A DNA stretch of 12,464 nt from JBJXFK01 sp046155505 (GTDB lineage: Bacteria; Planctomycetota; Phycisphaerae; UBA1845; Fen-1342): the NCBI GenBank assembly GCA_046155505.1, contig JBJXFK010000224.1, forward strand, positions 1 through 12,464, in the 5' to 3' direction. Positions 5,044 through 12,464 of this stretch are shown here, one piece after another (within the stretch, counting starts at the first letter, position 1; the number at the start of each line of letters is the position of its first letter). The notes under the pieces are model-generated. The model did not search any database, was not told the DNA's origin, and was given only the letters and a program-made list of their open reading frames with translations. Both the position numbers and the translations under genes were made by a program.

Positions 5044-6878
5044 GTGGCGGCCATCGCAAGCGGCGTGAGTCGCCGCGTTTTGTCGACGACGCGCTCGATC
5101 ATCTCGAGTAGCGTTTGTCGCGCGATGGGCTTGGTGAGAAACTCGGTGCATCCGGCGGCAAGGCACTTCTCGCGATCGCCGATCATCGCATTTGCTGTGA
5201 GTGCCACAATCGGCGTGCGAACGCCCTCGGCCCGAAGCAGCCTCGTCGCCGAGTAACCGTCGAGTACCGGCATCTGCATATCCATCAATACAACGTCGAT
5301 TGAGTTACCGCCGCCCCGCGTGGCACGCATGTGATCGACCGACTCGCGCCCGTTCGAAGCCACGATGACTTCGGCACCCGCTTTTTGCAGAATCGCCCGC
5401 ACAAGCCGCTGGTTGTCGATTCCGTCTTCGGCGAGCAGCACTCGCAAGCCGTCGAGGCGGACGGGCTCGGTGCGCACCGGCGTAGCTTCATGCGCGTGTG
5501 TGGCGACGACGATCGAACCGCCGTCGATGAGATTCAGTTGATCTCTTGGGCCGGCGAGCAGCGTGAACGAAAACGTGCTACCCGCGCCGGCCACCGACGT
5601 GACGGTCACATCGCCGCCGAGCATTCCCGCGAGTCGCTTCGAAATTGTCAGCCCAAGTCCCGTCCCGCCGAACTGCCGCGTGGTGGCACCATCCGCCTGG
5701 CCGAACGGTTTGAACAGTCTTTGCAACTGATCGGGCGAGATGCCGATGCCCGAGTCGATCACGTCAAATTTCAGCAGTGCGTCCTGGCGATTGGCGTGCT
5801 CGGTCAGGCTGACACGAAGTTGCACGCCGCCCTTGATGGTGAATTTGATCGCGTTTCCGAGCAGGTTGATCAGCACCTGGCGCAGCCGCAACGAATCGGT
5901 CCGCACGATCTCGGGAAGCGGCCCCTCAAACGTCGCCGAGACATCGAGTTTCTTCTCGGCGGCACGCGATCTCATCATCGCCAGCACCGCTTCGACCTCG
6001 CGCATCGGCGAGCAGGGCGTCAGCGTGGTGGTCAGTTTACCCGCCTCGATTTTCGATAGATCGAGAATGTCGTTGATGATCTCGAGCAGGTGCGCGCCGT
6101 TGCGACGAATCGTCTGCAGCGCGTCGACGCGATCGTCCTCGTTCAGTTCGTCGGTCAGCAGGCTCTCGCAAAAACCCAGAATCGCATTCATCGGCGTGCG
6201 AATTTCATGGCTGACATTTGAAAGGAATTCCGACTTGGCCTTGTTCGCGGCTTCGGCACGTTCGAGCGCGTCGCGCAGCGCAGCGGAACGCTTCTTGACT
6301 TCGCTCTCGAGCTGCACGATGTGCAGGCGCTTTGCCTGCATGTGCTCCTCACGCTCGTTCAGCAGCCAGGTCACCGCTTCGGCCTGCGCCTGGCGAATCG
6401 TCCACAGTTCCGACTCAAGATGCTCGGCCCGGGCGCGCAGCATGCGCATCTCGTCGGCCGCGCGAATGATCCGCGCCGCCGCACCGGCGGTCTGTTGCAG
6501 TCGCGCGAGTTGCTCCGATGAAAGGTCGATCGGTCGATTACCCGGATGCGCGAGTCCGACGAACACCGCACCGCTGTCCTGCGTCGCCAGCCGGATGGCG
6601 ACCACTGCCGACTGCCCGGCGCGTAGCGGGGCGTACTTGAAGACCTCGACGCCCTCGGCAACGCGCGCCGCGGCGATGTTCATCGCCAGCGACCGGCAAT
6701 CCTGCATCGCCTCGATCGGCGTACATGCCAGAACGCTGCCCTCTTCGGTCGAGAGAAACAGCGCTTGCGCGCCGTACTGCGTCAGGTCGGCTAGCTGCCC
6801 GCCCAGCAGGCCGCAGTCGTCGACGCCGCCTTCGGCGCTGCCGAACAGTGAATCGAGGGCATTTGCGAAATCCGTCAC
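5037..6878 (-). CDS. Cytoplasmic hybrid sensor histidine kinase with receiver domain
   Basis: Hybrid histidine kinase of 613 residues: autophosphorylates on His and relays to its own receiver Asp. Residues ~23-140 look like a GAF-type sensory fold (weak). A coiled-coil signalling helix follows (~141-215). The HisKA dimerisation domain has H224 in NVSHEIRTPMNAI (221-233). The HATPase domain has N342 (LLGNAIKFT), DSGIGI (375-380) and GGTGLGL (404-410). The receiver domain (~477-600) has the acidic pair E484/D485, phospho-acceptor D533 (VLMDMQMPVLDG), T561 and K583, all intact. There is no membrane helix, so it senses a cytoplasmic signal or partner. There is no output domain, so the phosphate probably goes on to a separate HPt or regulator. 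Start GTG 6878 is 12 nt after the HDOD stop codon, with AAGGA overlapping that stop (TAAGGA), indicating translational coupling in an operon. The 3' end overlaps the convergent gene by 7 nt. Confidence 0.95.
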   Translation of the reverse strand: MTDFANALDSLFGSAEGGVDDCGLLGGQLADLTQYGAQALFLSTEEGSVLACTPIEAMQDCRSLAMNIAAARVAEGVEVFKYAPLRAGQSAVVAIRLATQDSGAVFVGLAHPGNRPIDLSSEQLARLQQTAGAAARIIRAADEMRMLRARAEHLESELWTIRQAQAEAVTWLLNEREEHMQAKRLHIVQLESEVKKRSAALRDALERAEAANKAKSEFLSNVSHEIRTPMNAILGFCESLLTDELNEDDRVDALQTIRRNGAHLLEIINDILDLSKIEAGKLTTTLTPCSPMREVEAVLAMMRSRAAEKKLDVSATFEGPLPEIVRTDSLRLRQVLINLLGNAIKFTIKGGVQLRVSLTEHANRQDALLKFDVIDSGIGISPDQLQRLFKPFGQADGATTRQFGGTGLGLTISKRLAGMLGGDVTVTSVAGAGSTFSFTLLAGPRDQLNLIDGGSIVVATHAHEATPVRTEPVRLDGLRVLLAEDGIDNQRLVRAILQKAGAEVIVASNGRESVDHMRATRGGGNSIDVVLMDMQMPVLDGYSATRLLRAEGVRTPIVALTANAMIGDREKCLAAGCTEFLTKPIARQTLLEMIERVVDKTRRLTPLAMAATH

Positions 6879-6890
6879 GGCTACGAGTCC

Positions 6891-7775
6891 TTACAGGTCG
6901 AACAGACCCTTGTTCTGCGAGATTTCCTGATCGAGATCCTTGGCCAGCACGATCAGATCGTCTTTCGAGAATCCGAATGCCTGCACCGCCGCCGTTGGTG
7001 GCTTCAGCAATTTCTGACCGACCGACGAGATGCCCTTCAGCGTACAGATTACGTTCCCGATCTCGACACAGCGCACCACGTCGGCACCATCGCCCGTGTA
7101 TTTTTCGGATGCGTGGTGATGGCGGATGGCGACCGCCACCACGGCTGGAAAGCGCCACTTTTCAGCGATCGCCGCACCCAGCGTGGTATGGTCGAAACCC
7201 ATCTGCGCTCGCTCGACCTCGCACAGCGGCTTGGTGCCGTCGAGCGCGAGCATGGTCGCTTCGAACTGTTCGTGGCAGTGCTGATCTTCGAGGATGATAC
7301 CGATGTCATGCAGCAGCCCGGCGAGAAACGCATCGTCGAAGTTGCGCATGCGATTGCGCATGGCGACGAGTCGCGCACACAGTCCGACGCTCAGCAGGTG
7401 TCGCCACAATTCGCTGCGCTTATACGGACCGATCTCGGCACCCTGCTTAAAGATGTCCGCAACCGATGCGGTCATGGCCAGGTTGCGCACCTGGCTGAAT
7501 CCCAGATAGCTGATCGCCTGATGCAGGCTCGTGATCTGCGAGCGCACCGCGTAGGCAGCGGAGTTGATCAGCCGCAGTAGCCGCGCGCTCAGCGACGGAT
7601 CGCCTTCGACGACGCATTTCAGGTCGGCGGCACCGGCATCGGGGTTCTGGGCCACTTCCAACACGCGCAGAGCCACCTGCGGCAGACTCGATATCTCGAC
7701 CACGCGTTTGGCGACGCGATCGAGCGAATCGGCCTTTCCCGCGGCCGTCGATGCACCGACTGCAAGTTCAGTCAT
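6891..7775 (-). CDS. HDOD-domain signalling protein
   Basis: HDOD-domain protein of 294 residues, a relative of HD phosphohydrolases found in signal transduction. The domain covers ~22-225: VVEISSLPQVALRVLEVAQNP, DLKCVVEGDPSLSARLLRLINSAAY (the signature first part), SLHQAISYLGFSQVRNLAM, then LWRHLLSVGLCARLVA, LAGLLHDIGI (His156-Asp157) and AIRHHH (219-221). Most HDOD proteins lack catalytic metal residues and act as scaffolds; here an HD pair and several His remain, so activity cannot be excluded. Start ATG 7775 is chosen because AAGGA (7786-7782) lies 6 nt upstream; the frame stays open further upstream to 8048 but that part is Arg/Cys-rich and not conserved-looking. It is the first gene of an operon with the hybrid histidine kinase, suggesting that the two proteins act in one pathway, possibly with the HDOD protein as partner or upstream input. 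Confidence 0.92.
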   Translation of the reverse strand: MTELAVGASTAAGKADSLDRVAKRVVEISSLPQVALRVLEVAQNPDAGAADLKCVVEGDPSLSARLLRLINSAAYAVRSQITSLHQAISYLGFSQVRNLAMTASVADIFKQGAEIGPYKRSELWRHLLSVGLCARLVAMRNRMRNFDDAFLAGLLHDIGIILEDQHCHEQFEATMLALDGTKPLCEVERAQMGFDHTTLGAAIAEKWRFPAVVAVAIRHHHASEKYTGDGADVVRCVEIGNVICTLKGISSVGQKLLKPPTAAVQAFGFSKDDLIVLAKDLDQEISQNKGLFDL

Positions 7776-8106
7776 GTTCAATCCTTGGGCGCTCCGGACC
7801 GCCCCTTCGCAAGCTCGATAACCGGTCGCAAGCCCGAGCCGCACGTAGCGGCACGGCCCACACCTTGCCTGCAGACGTATCGGCCCAGCAGGCGGGCCGC
7901 ATTCGAAGTGCGCGAGGCTCCGCACGCCCGGGCGACGCGCAAACCGCCGCTGCGTCCTGACCGGCACGAGCGCAACCGCTGCCGTCCGAAAATCCACTTG
8001 TGTTTGCACGCAAACTGAGCTTAGACTTTGAATCCGGCGACACAGCAAACTACCAAATCAGTGGCAGCGGGCAATCGATCGCGCACGCGCCGGAGGCTCT
8101 TAGAAA
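7776..8106. other. Divergent intergenic region between HDOD operon and nuclease-fold gene
   Basis: 331 bases with no supported gene. The HDOD frame stays open through most of it but shows no family signal. It should hold promoters in both directions. For the minus strand the best candidate is TTGCTG (8048-8043), 17 bp, TCTAAG (8025-8020), matching consensus at four positions per hexamer, which would leave a long leader of ~235 nt. For the plus strand I see no convincing pair; a GGAGG ribosome site for the 8107 gene is at 8092-8096. Confidence 0.4.
8002..8015. promoter_or_regulatory. Short inverted repeat in divergent promoter region, possible operator
   Basis: GTTTGC-AC-GCAAAC is a perfect 6-bp inverted repeat located just downstream of the weak minus-strand promoter candidate (8048-8020). 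Position and symmetry fit a regulator site, but six-base arms arise by chance fairly easily. Confidence 0.25.
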
Positions 8107-8835
8107 ATGCTTATGCCGTCACTACGTCCGAACATCGCTATTTTGCTCGCCACGGCTACGCTCGCAATTCTTCTTATGACGACGCTGATCCGTGCCGACG
8201 ACCCGCCCGCCGCCGCGACGCGCGACCTCGCGCAACTTCAGCGCTGCAAGGTCGGCACGATCGATGGCATCGAGCGCATCGAGCTGCAGATCGGTGGACG
8301 CGAAACGCCGATCCGACTCGCGTATCTCAGCGAACCAGTGGATGACGATGCCGCACACGCGGCGAGCGAGTACCTGTCGCGCCTCCTCGAATCCGAAGCC
8401 GTCTACGTCGAACTCATCAAGCCGCGCGAAGCTACCGATCGCAAGGACGCCGTCAGCGACGCCTTGATCTTTCGCGTGCCCGACGGCCTGTTCGTCAACG
8501 TCGAAATGGTGCGACTCGGCTTTGCGCGGCCGCGATCCGGAATCGACGGCGAGGACGGCAAATTGATGCGCTTCTACGAGCAGCGCGCTCGCCAGGCCAA
8601 GAAAGGCATCTGGGCACCGCCAACCAAGCTCGTCGAAGACCGAAAGCCCGAGCCGGGCCGAGATGAGCGCGGGGCATCAAGCGGCGAAGAGGCGGGCATC
8701 GTGTATGTCACCGCGTCGGGAAAGAAGTATCATCGCAAGGACTGCCAATACCTGACGGCCACCGCAAAGGCGATCGCGCTTGCCGAAGCTCGCAAAACGC
8801 ACGAACCCTGCTCGCGCTGCAAACCGCCCAAGTGA
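8107..8835 (+). CDS. Exported thermonuclease-fold (SNase-like) protein with C-terminal Cys/His motif; active site appears degenerate
   Basis: Protein of 242 residues. Residues ~10-28 form a hydrophobic signal/anchor helix, so it is exported or held at the membrane. Residues ~45-170 follow the staphylococcal nuclease-like (OB) fold: CKVGTIDGIERIELQIGG, PIRLAYLSEP, AVYVELI, ALIFRVPDGLFVNVEMVRLGFARP, then YEQRARQAKKGIW, the usual closing helix. By eye only Arg70 (equivalent of R35) is kept; the expected Asp and Glu after it (D-T-P-E) are S-E-P-V, and the distal Arg region also differs, so DNA/RNA cleavage is doubtful. The C-terminus (~198-240) has YVTASGKKYHRKDCQYL..PCSRC: H209, C213, C235 and C238, a likely zinc site found at the end of other nuclease-fold proteins. 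ATG 8107 is preceded by GGAGG (8092-8096) at 10 nt. It overlaps the next gene by 56 nt. Confidence 0.85.
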   Translation: MLMPSLRPNIAILLATATLAILLMTTLIRADDPPAAATRDLAQLQRCKVGTIDGIERIELQIGGRETPIRLAYLSEPVDDDAAHAASEYLSRLLESEAVYVELIKPREATDRKDAVSDALIFRVPDGLFVNVEMVRLGFARPRSGIDGEDGKLMRFYEQRARQAKKGIWAPPTKLVEDRKPEPGRDERGASSGEEAGIVYVTASGKKYHRKDCQYLTATAKAIALAEARKTHEPCSRCKPPK

Positions 8836-9373
8836 GGCGTACCTGCCGCCGATCGAGTCCGGGGCGACATTCGACCCGAGCGGCGTGTATCGCTATCACC
8901 TCTGGCGCGTCTGGGATCGATCGAAACCGACCATCGGCTGGATTCTGCTCAACCCCAGCACCGCTGACGAGCGGCAGGACGACCCGACGATTCGCCGCTG
9001 CATTCGCAATTCGCAGCGCTGGGGCTTTGGGCGTGTGACGATCGGCAACATCTTCGCCATTCGCGCGACGTTGCCGTCGGTCATGCGCGCCGCCGAAGAC
9101 CCGATCGGCCCCGGCAATGACGCGGCACTGCGCACCATCGTCAGCGAATCATCGCTGCTGATGGTCGCGTGGGGCAATCACGGCCTGCACCGCGACCGCG
9201 GCGAATGGGTGATGCGCAACGTGCTGCACGGTGCGCAGCCGCAATGCTTGGGCATCACCAATCTCGGCGCGCCGATTCATCCGCTCTATGTCGCGTATGA
9301 CATCGAGCGACGGGCGTATCGCCTACCGATCAACCACCGACCCGTCGCCGAACGCGGTTCAATAGCAAAGTGA
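8780..9373 (+). CDS. DUF1643 domain protein
   Basis: Protein of 197 residues that matches the DUF1643 family from about residue 30 on: ATFDPSGVYRYHLWRVWD, then WILLNPSTADERQDDPTIRRCIRNSQRWGFGRVTIGNIFAIRAT, and later NDAALRTIV, LMVAWGNHG and LGITNLGAPIHPLY. The LNPSTAD..DDPTIRRC segment and the NIFAIRAT and AWGNHG motifs are the family's conserved core, usually read as an enzyme-like pocket, but no reaction is established to my knowledge. The best start is TTG 8780 with AAAGG 9 nt upstream, which overlaps the preceding gene by 56 nt. GTG 8885 is an alternative but would remove the first conserved strand and has no ribosome site. The 3' end overlaps the convergent secreted protein gene by 44 nt. 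Co-transcription with the nuclease-fold gene is likely; a functional link is not shown. Confidence 0.88.
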   Translation: MPKLAKRTNPARAANRPSEAYLPPIESGATFDPSGVYRYHLWRVWDRSKPTIGWILLNPSTADERQDDPTIRRCIRNSQRWGFGRVTIGNIFAIRATLPSVMRAAEDPIGPGNDAALRTIVSESSLLMVAWGNHGLHRDRGEWVMRNVLHGAQPQCLGITNLGAPIHPLYVAYDIERRAYRLPINHRPVAERGSIAK

Positions 9374-12300
9374 CCAGCATCGCCGGCAGCACCGTCATCG
9401 TTCCCAACCCGCACATCGGATTCGCTGCGTTCTCCAGCACCTCCGGCGCGTCCTGGGCCGTGTCGTTCGGCTCGACGATCGGCACCGTCGGCTGCGGTGC
9501 CGCCGTCACAACGTTTGTGGGAATCTGCGGCAGCGGCGTCGGATCGCACGCGTCGCCGATTCCGTCCGCGTCGCTGTCGCGCTGATCGGCGTTCGCCACG
9601 CTCAAACAGTTGTCGCACGCATCGCCCACGCCGTCACTGTCGGCATCCTCCTGATAGCGATTCGGCGTCGTCAGGCAGTTGTCGCAGATGTCGCCGACCG
9701 TATCGCCGTCGCTATCGGTCTGGTTCAGACCGGCGACATCGAGACAGTTATCGCACACGTTGCCGATGCCGTCGCCGTCCTCATCCGCCTGATCGAGGTT
9801 GCGGAAGCCGGGGCATGTGTCGCATGCATCGCCGAATCCATCGCCATCGCTGTCGCGTTGGTCAGGATTCGGCACGGTCGGGCATAGATCGCAGGCATCA
9901 CCCACGCCGTCAGCGTCGGTGTCGGCGTTGTTCGCCTGCCGCACGCCGGGGCATGCGTCGCAGGCGTCACCCACACCGTCGGCGTCGTCGTCCGACTGAT
10001 CGACGTTCGCCGTCAGCGGGCAATTGTCGCACGCGTCGCCGAGTCCGTCGTTGTCGCGATCGAGCTGATCGGGATTCGCCGAGCCGCAGTTGTCGCAGGC
10101 ATCGCCCACGCCGTCAAAATCGGCGTCGGCCTGATCGGCGTTCGCGGTCAGGTCGCAATTGTCGCACGCATCACCCAGCCCGTCGCCGTCGCGATCGAGC
10201 TGATCGCTATTGGCTGCCTGCGGACAGTTGTCGCACACGTTGCCGAGTCCGTCGCCGTCACTGTCGATCTGATCGCCGTTCGAGGCCGCGTCACAATTGT
10301 CACACGCATTGCCGATACCGTCGCCGTCGCCGTCAAGCTGGTCGGCGTTTGCGGCGAGCGCGCAGTTGTCGCACGCATCGCCCACGCCGTCGGTGTCGCT
10401 GTCCCGCTGATCGGCGTTCGGCACGGTCGGGCAGGTGTCGCACGCATTGCCGACCAAGTCGCCATCGGAATCGGCCTGCGTCGCGTTTGCGGTAGTCGTG
10501 CAGTTGTCGCACACATCACCTACGTTGTCGCCGTCCGCGTCGAGTTGATCGCTGTTGGCGACCAGACGGCAATTGTCGCACGCATCGCCGATGCCGTCGT
10601 TGTCGGCGTCGGTTTGCGATGCGTTGGCCGCGCTCGGGCAGTTGTCGCACGCGTCGCCCAGACCGTCGCTATCCGCGTCGGCCTGATCAGGGTTGGCGAG
10701 CGAGTCACAATTGTCGCAGGCGTCGATCAAGCCGTCGCCGTCGGCGTCGAGCTCGCACACGTCGGGCACCGTGTTCAGATCGCAATCGGGCATGCCCTGA
10801 GCGATGTCAACTTCGTCAGGTACGCCGTTGCCGTTGCAGTCGATCTCGCACGAGTCGGGTATGCCGTTGCTGTTCAGATCCGGCGCACCGGCGGCGATCT
10901 CGCACGAATCGATCTGCCCGTTCAAATTGCAATCCGTCGCGCCGCCGGCGATGTCGCACGCGTCGATGCGCCCGTTCGCATCGCAATCGCGCGTCGCGAG
11001 TTCGCAGGAATCGGGCACACCGTTTGCGTCGCAATCCTGCTCGATGCCGCCCGCGATATCGCACGCATCGGGCACGCTATTGCCGTTGCAGTCGCTGCCA
11101 TTCGCGACGTCGCAATCATCGGGCACGCCATTGTCGTCGCAATCCTCGCCAGTCACGCCGCCGAGAATTTCCATTGCCAGGTTGAACGTGCGGTCGCCGT
11201 TCCAGTTGACGCCCGGCGCTTCGTTGGCGGCCCACACTGTGGTGAAGCCGACGTAGTCTGCATTGCCCCACGTCCATGTGTCGGGCGTGGTTGGCGTATT
11301 GTTGAAAATCTCCATGAAATAGCGGCCCGGACCGAGCGCGATCGGCTCGGCAAGCTCGAACGTGATCTGGTGCTCCGGCGCGCCGGTCACGTTGAAACCG
11401 GTCAGCACACGCTCGAACGGTGCGTTGCTGATTGTGCGGATCGCCGTGCCGGGGCGGTTGCCGCCGTCGGCGTGAACCACGATCGTGAAGTTGTCGCTCG
11501 TACCAGCGTTGCCGCCGGGCGAATAGAAACCCCAAATGCGAATCGTGTGAATGCTGTCCGCCGAATTCAGCGTGAAATCGTCTGCTCGCACACGCGGCGT
11601 GTTCGCATCGGAGAATGTACCGGTCGCGCGGGTCGGCATCTGTCGCGTGATCACGCGCGACACCGGCGTCCCGCTGGTTTCGACGTCGTCCGGCGTGCCG
11701 TTGTTGTTGCAGTCTTCGCCGCCGGGACAGTCGTACAGCTCGATTGCGTCAACATACCAGCCCGAGCCGGCAACACCGCCGCAGCCGTCTTTTCCGAAAT
11801 CGAATCGTAGCTCGATCGAATCTCCACTGGCGACGAGCGTCGAGAGATTGACCAGCGACACGCCCCACGCACCACCCGGCCCGCTGAATCCCGGCTGACC
11901 GGCGAGCGGACTCGTGTTTTGCGGCGCGGGCTGCATCGCAGGCAGGTTGTACGAGTTGTAATAAAACGCGCTCGCCGGAATCAGCGTCCACGCGCCACCG
12001 TTGACGCGCAGCTTCACGTTACCGCCGTCGTAGCCCGATTCGGATTCGAGAAAATGCGTGATCTTCAGCGTCGGGAGCGTCACGCCCACTGGAAGCACGA
12101 TCGCCGGACTGGTCAGCGTGTGTACCGCAGATTCATCCTGCGCACCGCAGTCACCGACCGGACTATCTTCGCAGAACACGGCGCTGCCCGCACGAAACTC
12201 GGGTAGATCGCTGGTCACCACCCAGTCATACGCCGTCGGCGGGCCGCTGTTTTCAAATGTCCAACCCGGCGCGCCATTGTCGAACGTCTCGCTCCAGATC

Positions 12301-12464
12301 GGCGAGCGCGGCTCGCACTCGCTCGGCGGCGTGGCCGACAGTGTCGCCGCGCTCGCGCCGCACAATCCCTCGGTGTCCATTTCGACCGCGAGCATCGTCT
12401 GCTCGACCTGCGTCAGATCGTCGGCGGTAAACGCGCTGCCTGATGGCAAACCGGTGCGCGGATC
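9330..12464 (-). CDS. Large secreted protein with jelly-roll-like domains, DCNGNGVPD repeats and 17 thrombospondin type 3 repeats (5' end outside window)
   Basis: The frame is open to the right edge, so the protein is N-terminally incomplete; at least 1044 residues are visible and the signal peptide lies outside. Numbered from the TTG at 12449: ~50-245 is a beta-rich domain (ETFDNGAPGWTFENSG ... GSGWYVDAIELYDC) like the carbohydrate/protein-binding modules that follow secreted metallopeptidases; ~265-430 is a second beta domain (RADDFTL, FTIVVHADGG, FMEIFNN, FNLAMEILGG); 435-577 are about eight EF-hand-like DCNGNGVPDxCD units; 578-967 are 17 thrombospondin type 3 repeats (Ca2+-binding, CDNCPxxANxDQxDxDGDGxGDA). 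The tail has NPMCGLG, a hydrophobic stretch (1015-1030) and RVRRR (1032-1036), a tripartite sorting/anchor signal. Expected to be a Ca2+-stiffened surface or extracellular protein. An upstream catalytic domain (for example a peptidase) is possible but not visible. The end overlaps the DUF1643 gene by 44 nt. Confidence 0.92.
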   Translation of the reverse strand, partial: DPRTGLPSGSAFTADDLTQVEQTMLAVEMDTEGLCGASAATLSATPPSECEPRSPIWSETFDNGAPGWTFENSGPPTAYDWVVTSDLPEFRAGSAVFCEDSPVGDCGAQDESAVHTLTSPAIVLPVGVTLPTLKITHFLESESGYDGGNVKLRVNGGAWTLIPASAFYYNSYNLPAMQPAPQNTSPLAGQPGFSGPGGAWGVSLVNLSTLVASGDSIELRFDFGKDGCGGVAGSGWYVDAIELYDCPGGEDCNNNGTPDDVETSGTPVSRVITRQMPTRATGTFSDANTPRVRADDFTLNSADSIHTIRIWGFYSPGGNAGTSDNFTIVVHADGGNRPGTAIRTISNAPFERVLTGFNVTGAPEHQITFELAEPIALGPGRYFMEIFNNTPTTPDTWTWGNADYVGFTTVWAANEAPGVNWNGDRTFNLAMEILGGVTGEDCDDNGVPDDCDVANGSDCNGNSVPDACDIAGGIEQDCDANGVPDSCELATRDCDANGRIDACDIAGGATDCNLNGQIDSCEIAAGAPDLNSNGIPDSCEIDCNGNGVPDEVDIAQGMPDCDLNTVPDVCELDADGDGLIDACDNCDSLANPDQADADSDGLGDACDNCPSAANASQTDADNDGIGDACDNCRLVANSDQLDADGDNVGDVCDNCTTTANATQADSDGDLVGNACDTCPTVPNADQRDSDTDGVGDACDNCALAANADQLDGDGDGIGNACDNCDAASNGDQIDSDGDGLGNVCDNCPQAANSDQLDRDGDGLGDACDNCDLTANADQADADFDGVGDACDNCGSANPDQLDRDNDGLGDACDNCPLTANVDQSDDDADGVGDACDACPGVRQANNADTDADGVGDACDLCPTVPNPDQRDSDGDGFGDACDTCPGFRNLDQADEDGDGIGNVCDNCLDVAGLNQTDSDGDTVGDICDNCLTTPNRYQEDADSDGVGDACDNCLSVANADQRDSDADGIGDACDPTPLPQIPTNVVTAAPQPTVPIVEPNDTAQDAPEVLENAANPMCGLGTMTVLPAMLVTLLLNRVRRRVGG
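9549..10718 (-). repeat. 17-copy 69-bp tandem array encoding thrombospondin type 3 repeats
   Basis: Sixteen units of 69 bp and one of 66 bp (the unit beginning CDNCGSANPDQ), each beginning with the codons for CDxC. At DNA level each unit shows a recognisable CAGTTGTCGCACGCATCGCC-like core on the plus strand, with diverged intervening codons. Conserved Asp/Asn positions bind Ca2+ and the Cys pairs form disulfides between neighbouring units in this family. Copies differ from each other, so the array is old rather than freshly amplified. Confidence 0.9.
10719..11147 (-). repeat. About eight dockerin/EF-hand-like DCNGNGVPDxCD units
   Basis: Consecutive units of irregular length (about 11 to 21 residues) with consensus D-C-(N/D)-x-N-G-x-(P/I)-D-x-C-(D/E)-I-A-x-G. 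They resemble the calcium loop of EF-hands/dockerins and are very common in planctomycete secreted proteins. One unit replaces the first Cys (PDLNSNGIPDSC) and one the second (DCNGNGVPDEVD). They form a stalk between the beta-rich domains and the thrombospondin type 3 array. Confidence 0.8.

Noticed and set aside
7776..8048. Upstream extension of the HDOD protein to 385 residues
   Set aside because: The added part is Arg/Cys-rich without domain signal, while ATG 7775 has AAGGA at ideal spacing.
9549..10718. Regular ~69-bp repetition that could suggest a CRISPR array
   Set aside because: The period corresponds to exactly 23 codons of an open frame encoding thrombospondin type 3 repeats; there are no unique spacers of constant length between identical repeats and no cas genes.
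9497..11810. Long plus-strand open frames opposite the secreted repeat protein
   Set aside because: They are Arg/His-rich or low-complexity translations that mirror the antisense of Asp/Gly-rich repeats; no family signal, and the minus strand is clearly coding.

Overview
The window looks like GC-rich bacterial chromosome, most likely from the phylum Planctomycetota. This is inferred from gene content, not from a marker gene. The pointers are a Ser/Thr kinase with a GspE/MshE-like N-terminus, a type IV prepilin-like protein with a C-terminal DG-H motif, a secreted protein with DCNGNGVPD-type repeats followed by thrombospondin type 3 repeats, and a short interspersed element with GTAGGGTGGGCA ends. 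No rRNA, tRNA, CRISPR array or transposase was seen.

Layout. 1-286 holds no recognisable gene but has a good sigma70-type promoter (200-228). It leads to a membrane-tethered Ser/Thr protein kinase (287-1513, +). A 119-bp palindromic REP/MITE-like element (1518-1636) separates the kinase from a prepilin-like protein (1777-2670, +). On the minus strand lies a Phd/YefM antitoxin with a ParE-family toxin (3365 to 2754). The toxin reading frame has no usable start codon, and the module has its own promoter and an inverted-repeat operator. A second good promoter (3487-3515) drives a membrane-anchored coiled-coil protein ending in a BRCT-like domain (3637-5043, +).

The minus strand then carries a two-gene operon: an HDOD-domain protein (7775 to 6891) followed 12 nt later by a cytoplasmic hybrid histidine kinase with a receiver domain (6878 to 5037). 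Its tail overlaps the tail of the coiled-coil/BRCT gene by 7 nt. Divergent from this operon are an exported nuclease-fold protein with a C-terminal Cys/His metal-binding motif (8107-8835, +) and an overlapping DUF1643 gene (8780-9373, +). The end of the DUF1643 gene overlaps, tail to tail, the end of a very long secreted repeat protein (9330 to beyond 12464, -). That protein enters the window from the right edge and ends in a C-terminal sorting/anchor-like signal.

Functionally this is a set of small independent transcription units: signalling (kinase; HDOD plus hybrid kinase), surface/export (prepilin, nuclease-fold protein, repeat protein), a toxin-antitoxin module and one unusual envelope-associated BRCT-like protein. 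I do not see a clear multi-gene novel system. The items most worth a second look are the toxin frame problem, the membrane BRCT-like protein, the apparently inactive nuclease fold and the palindromic element.
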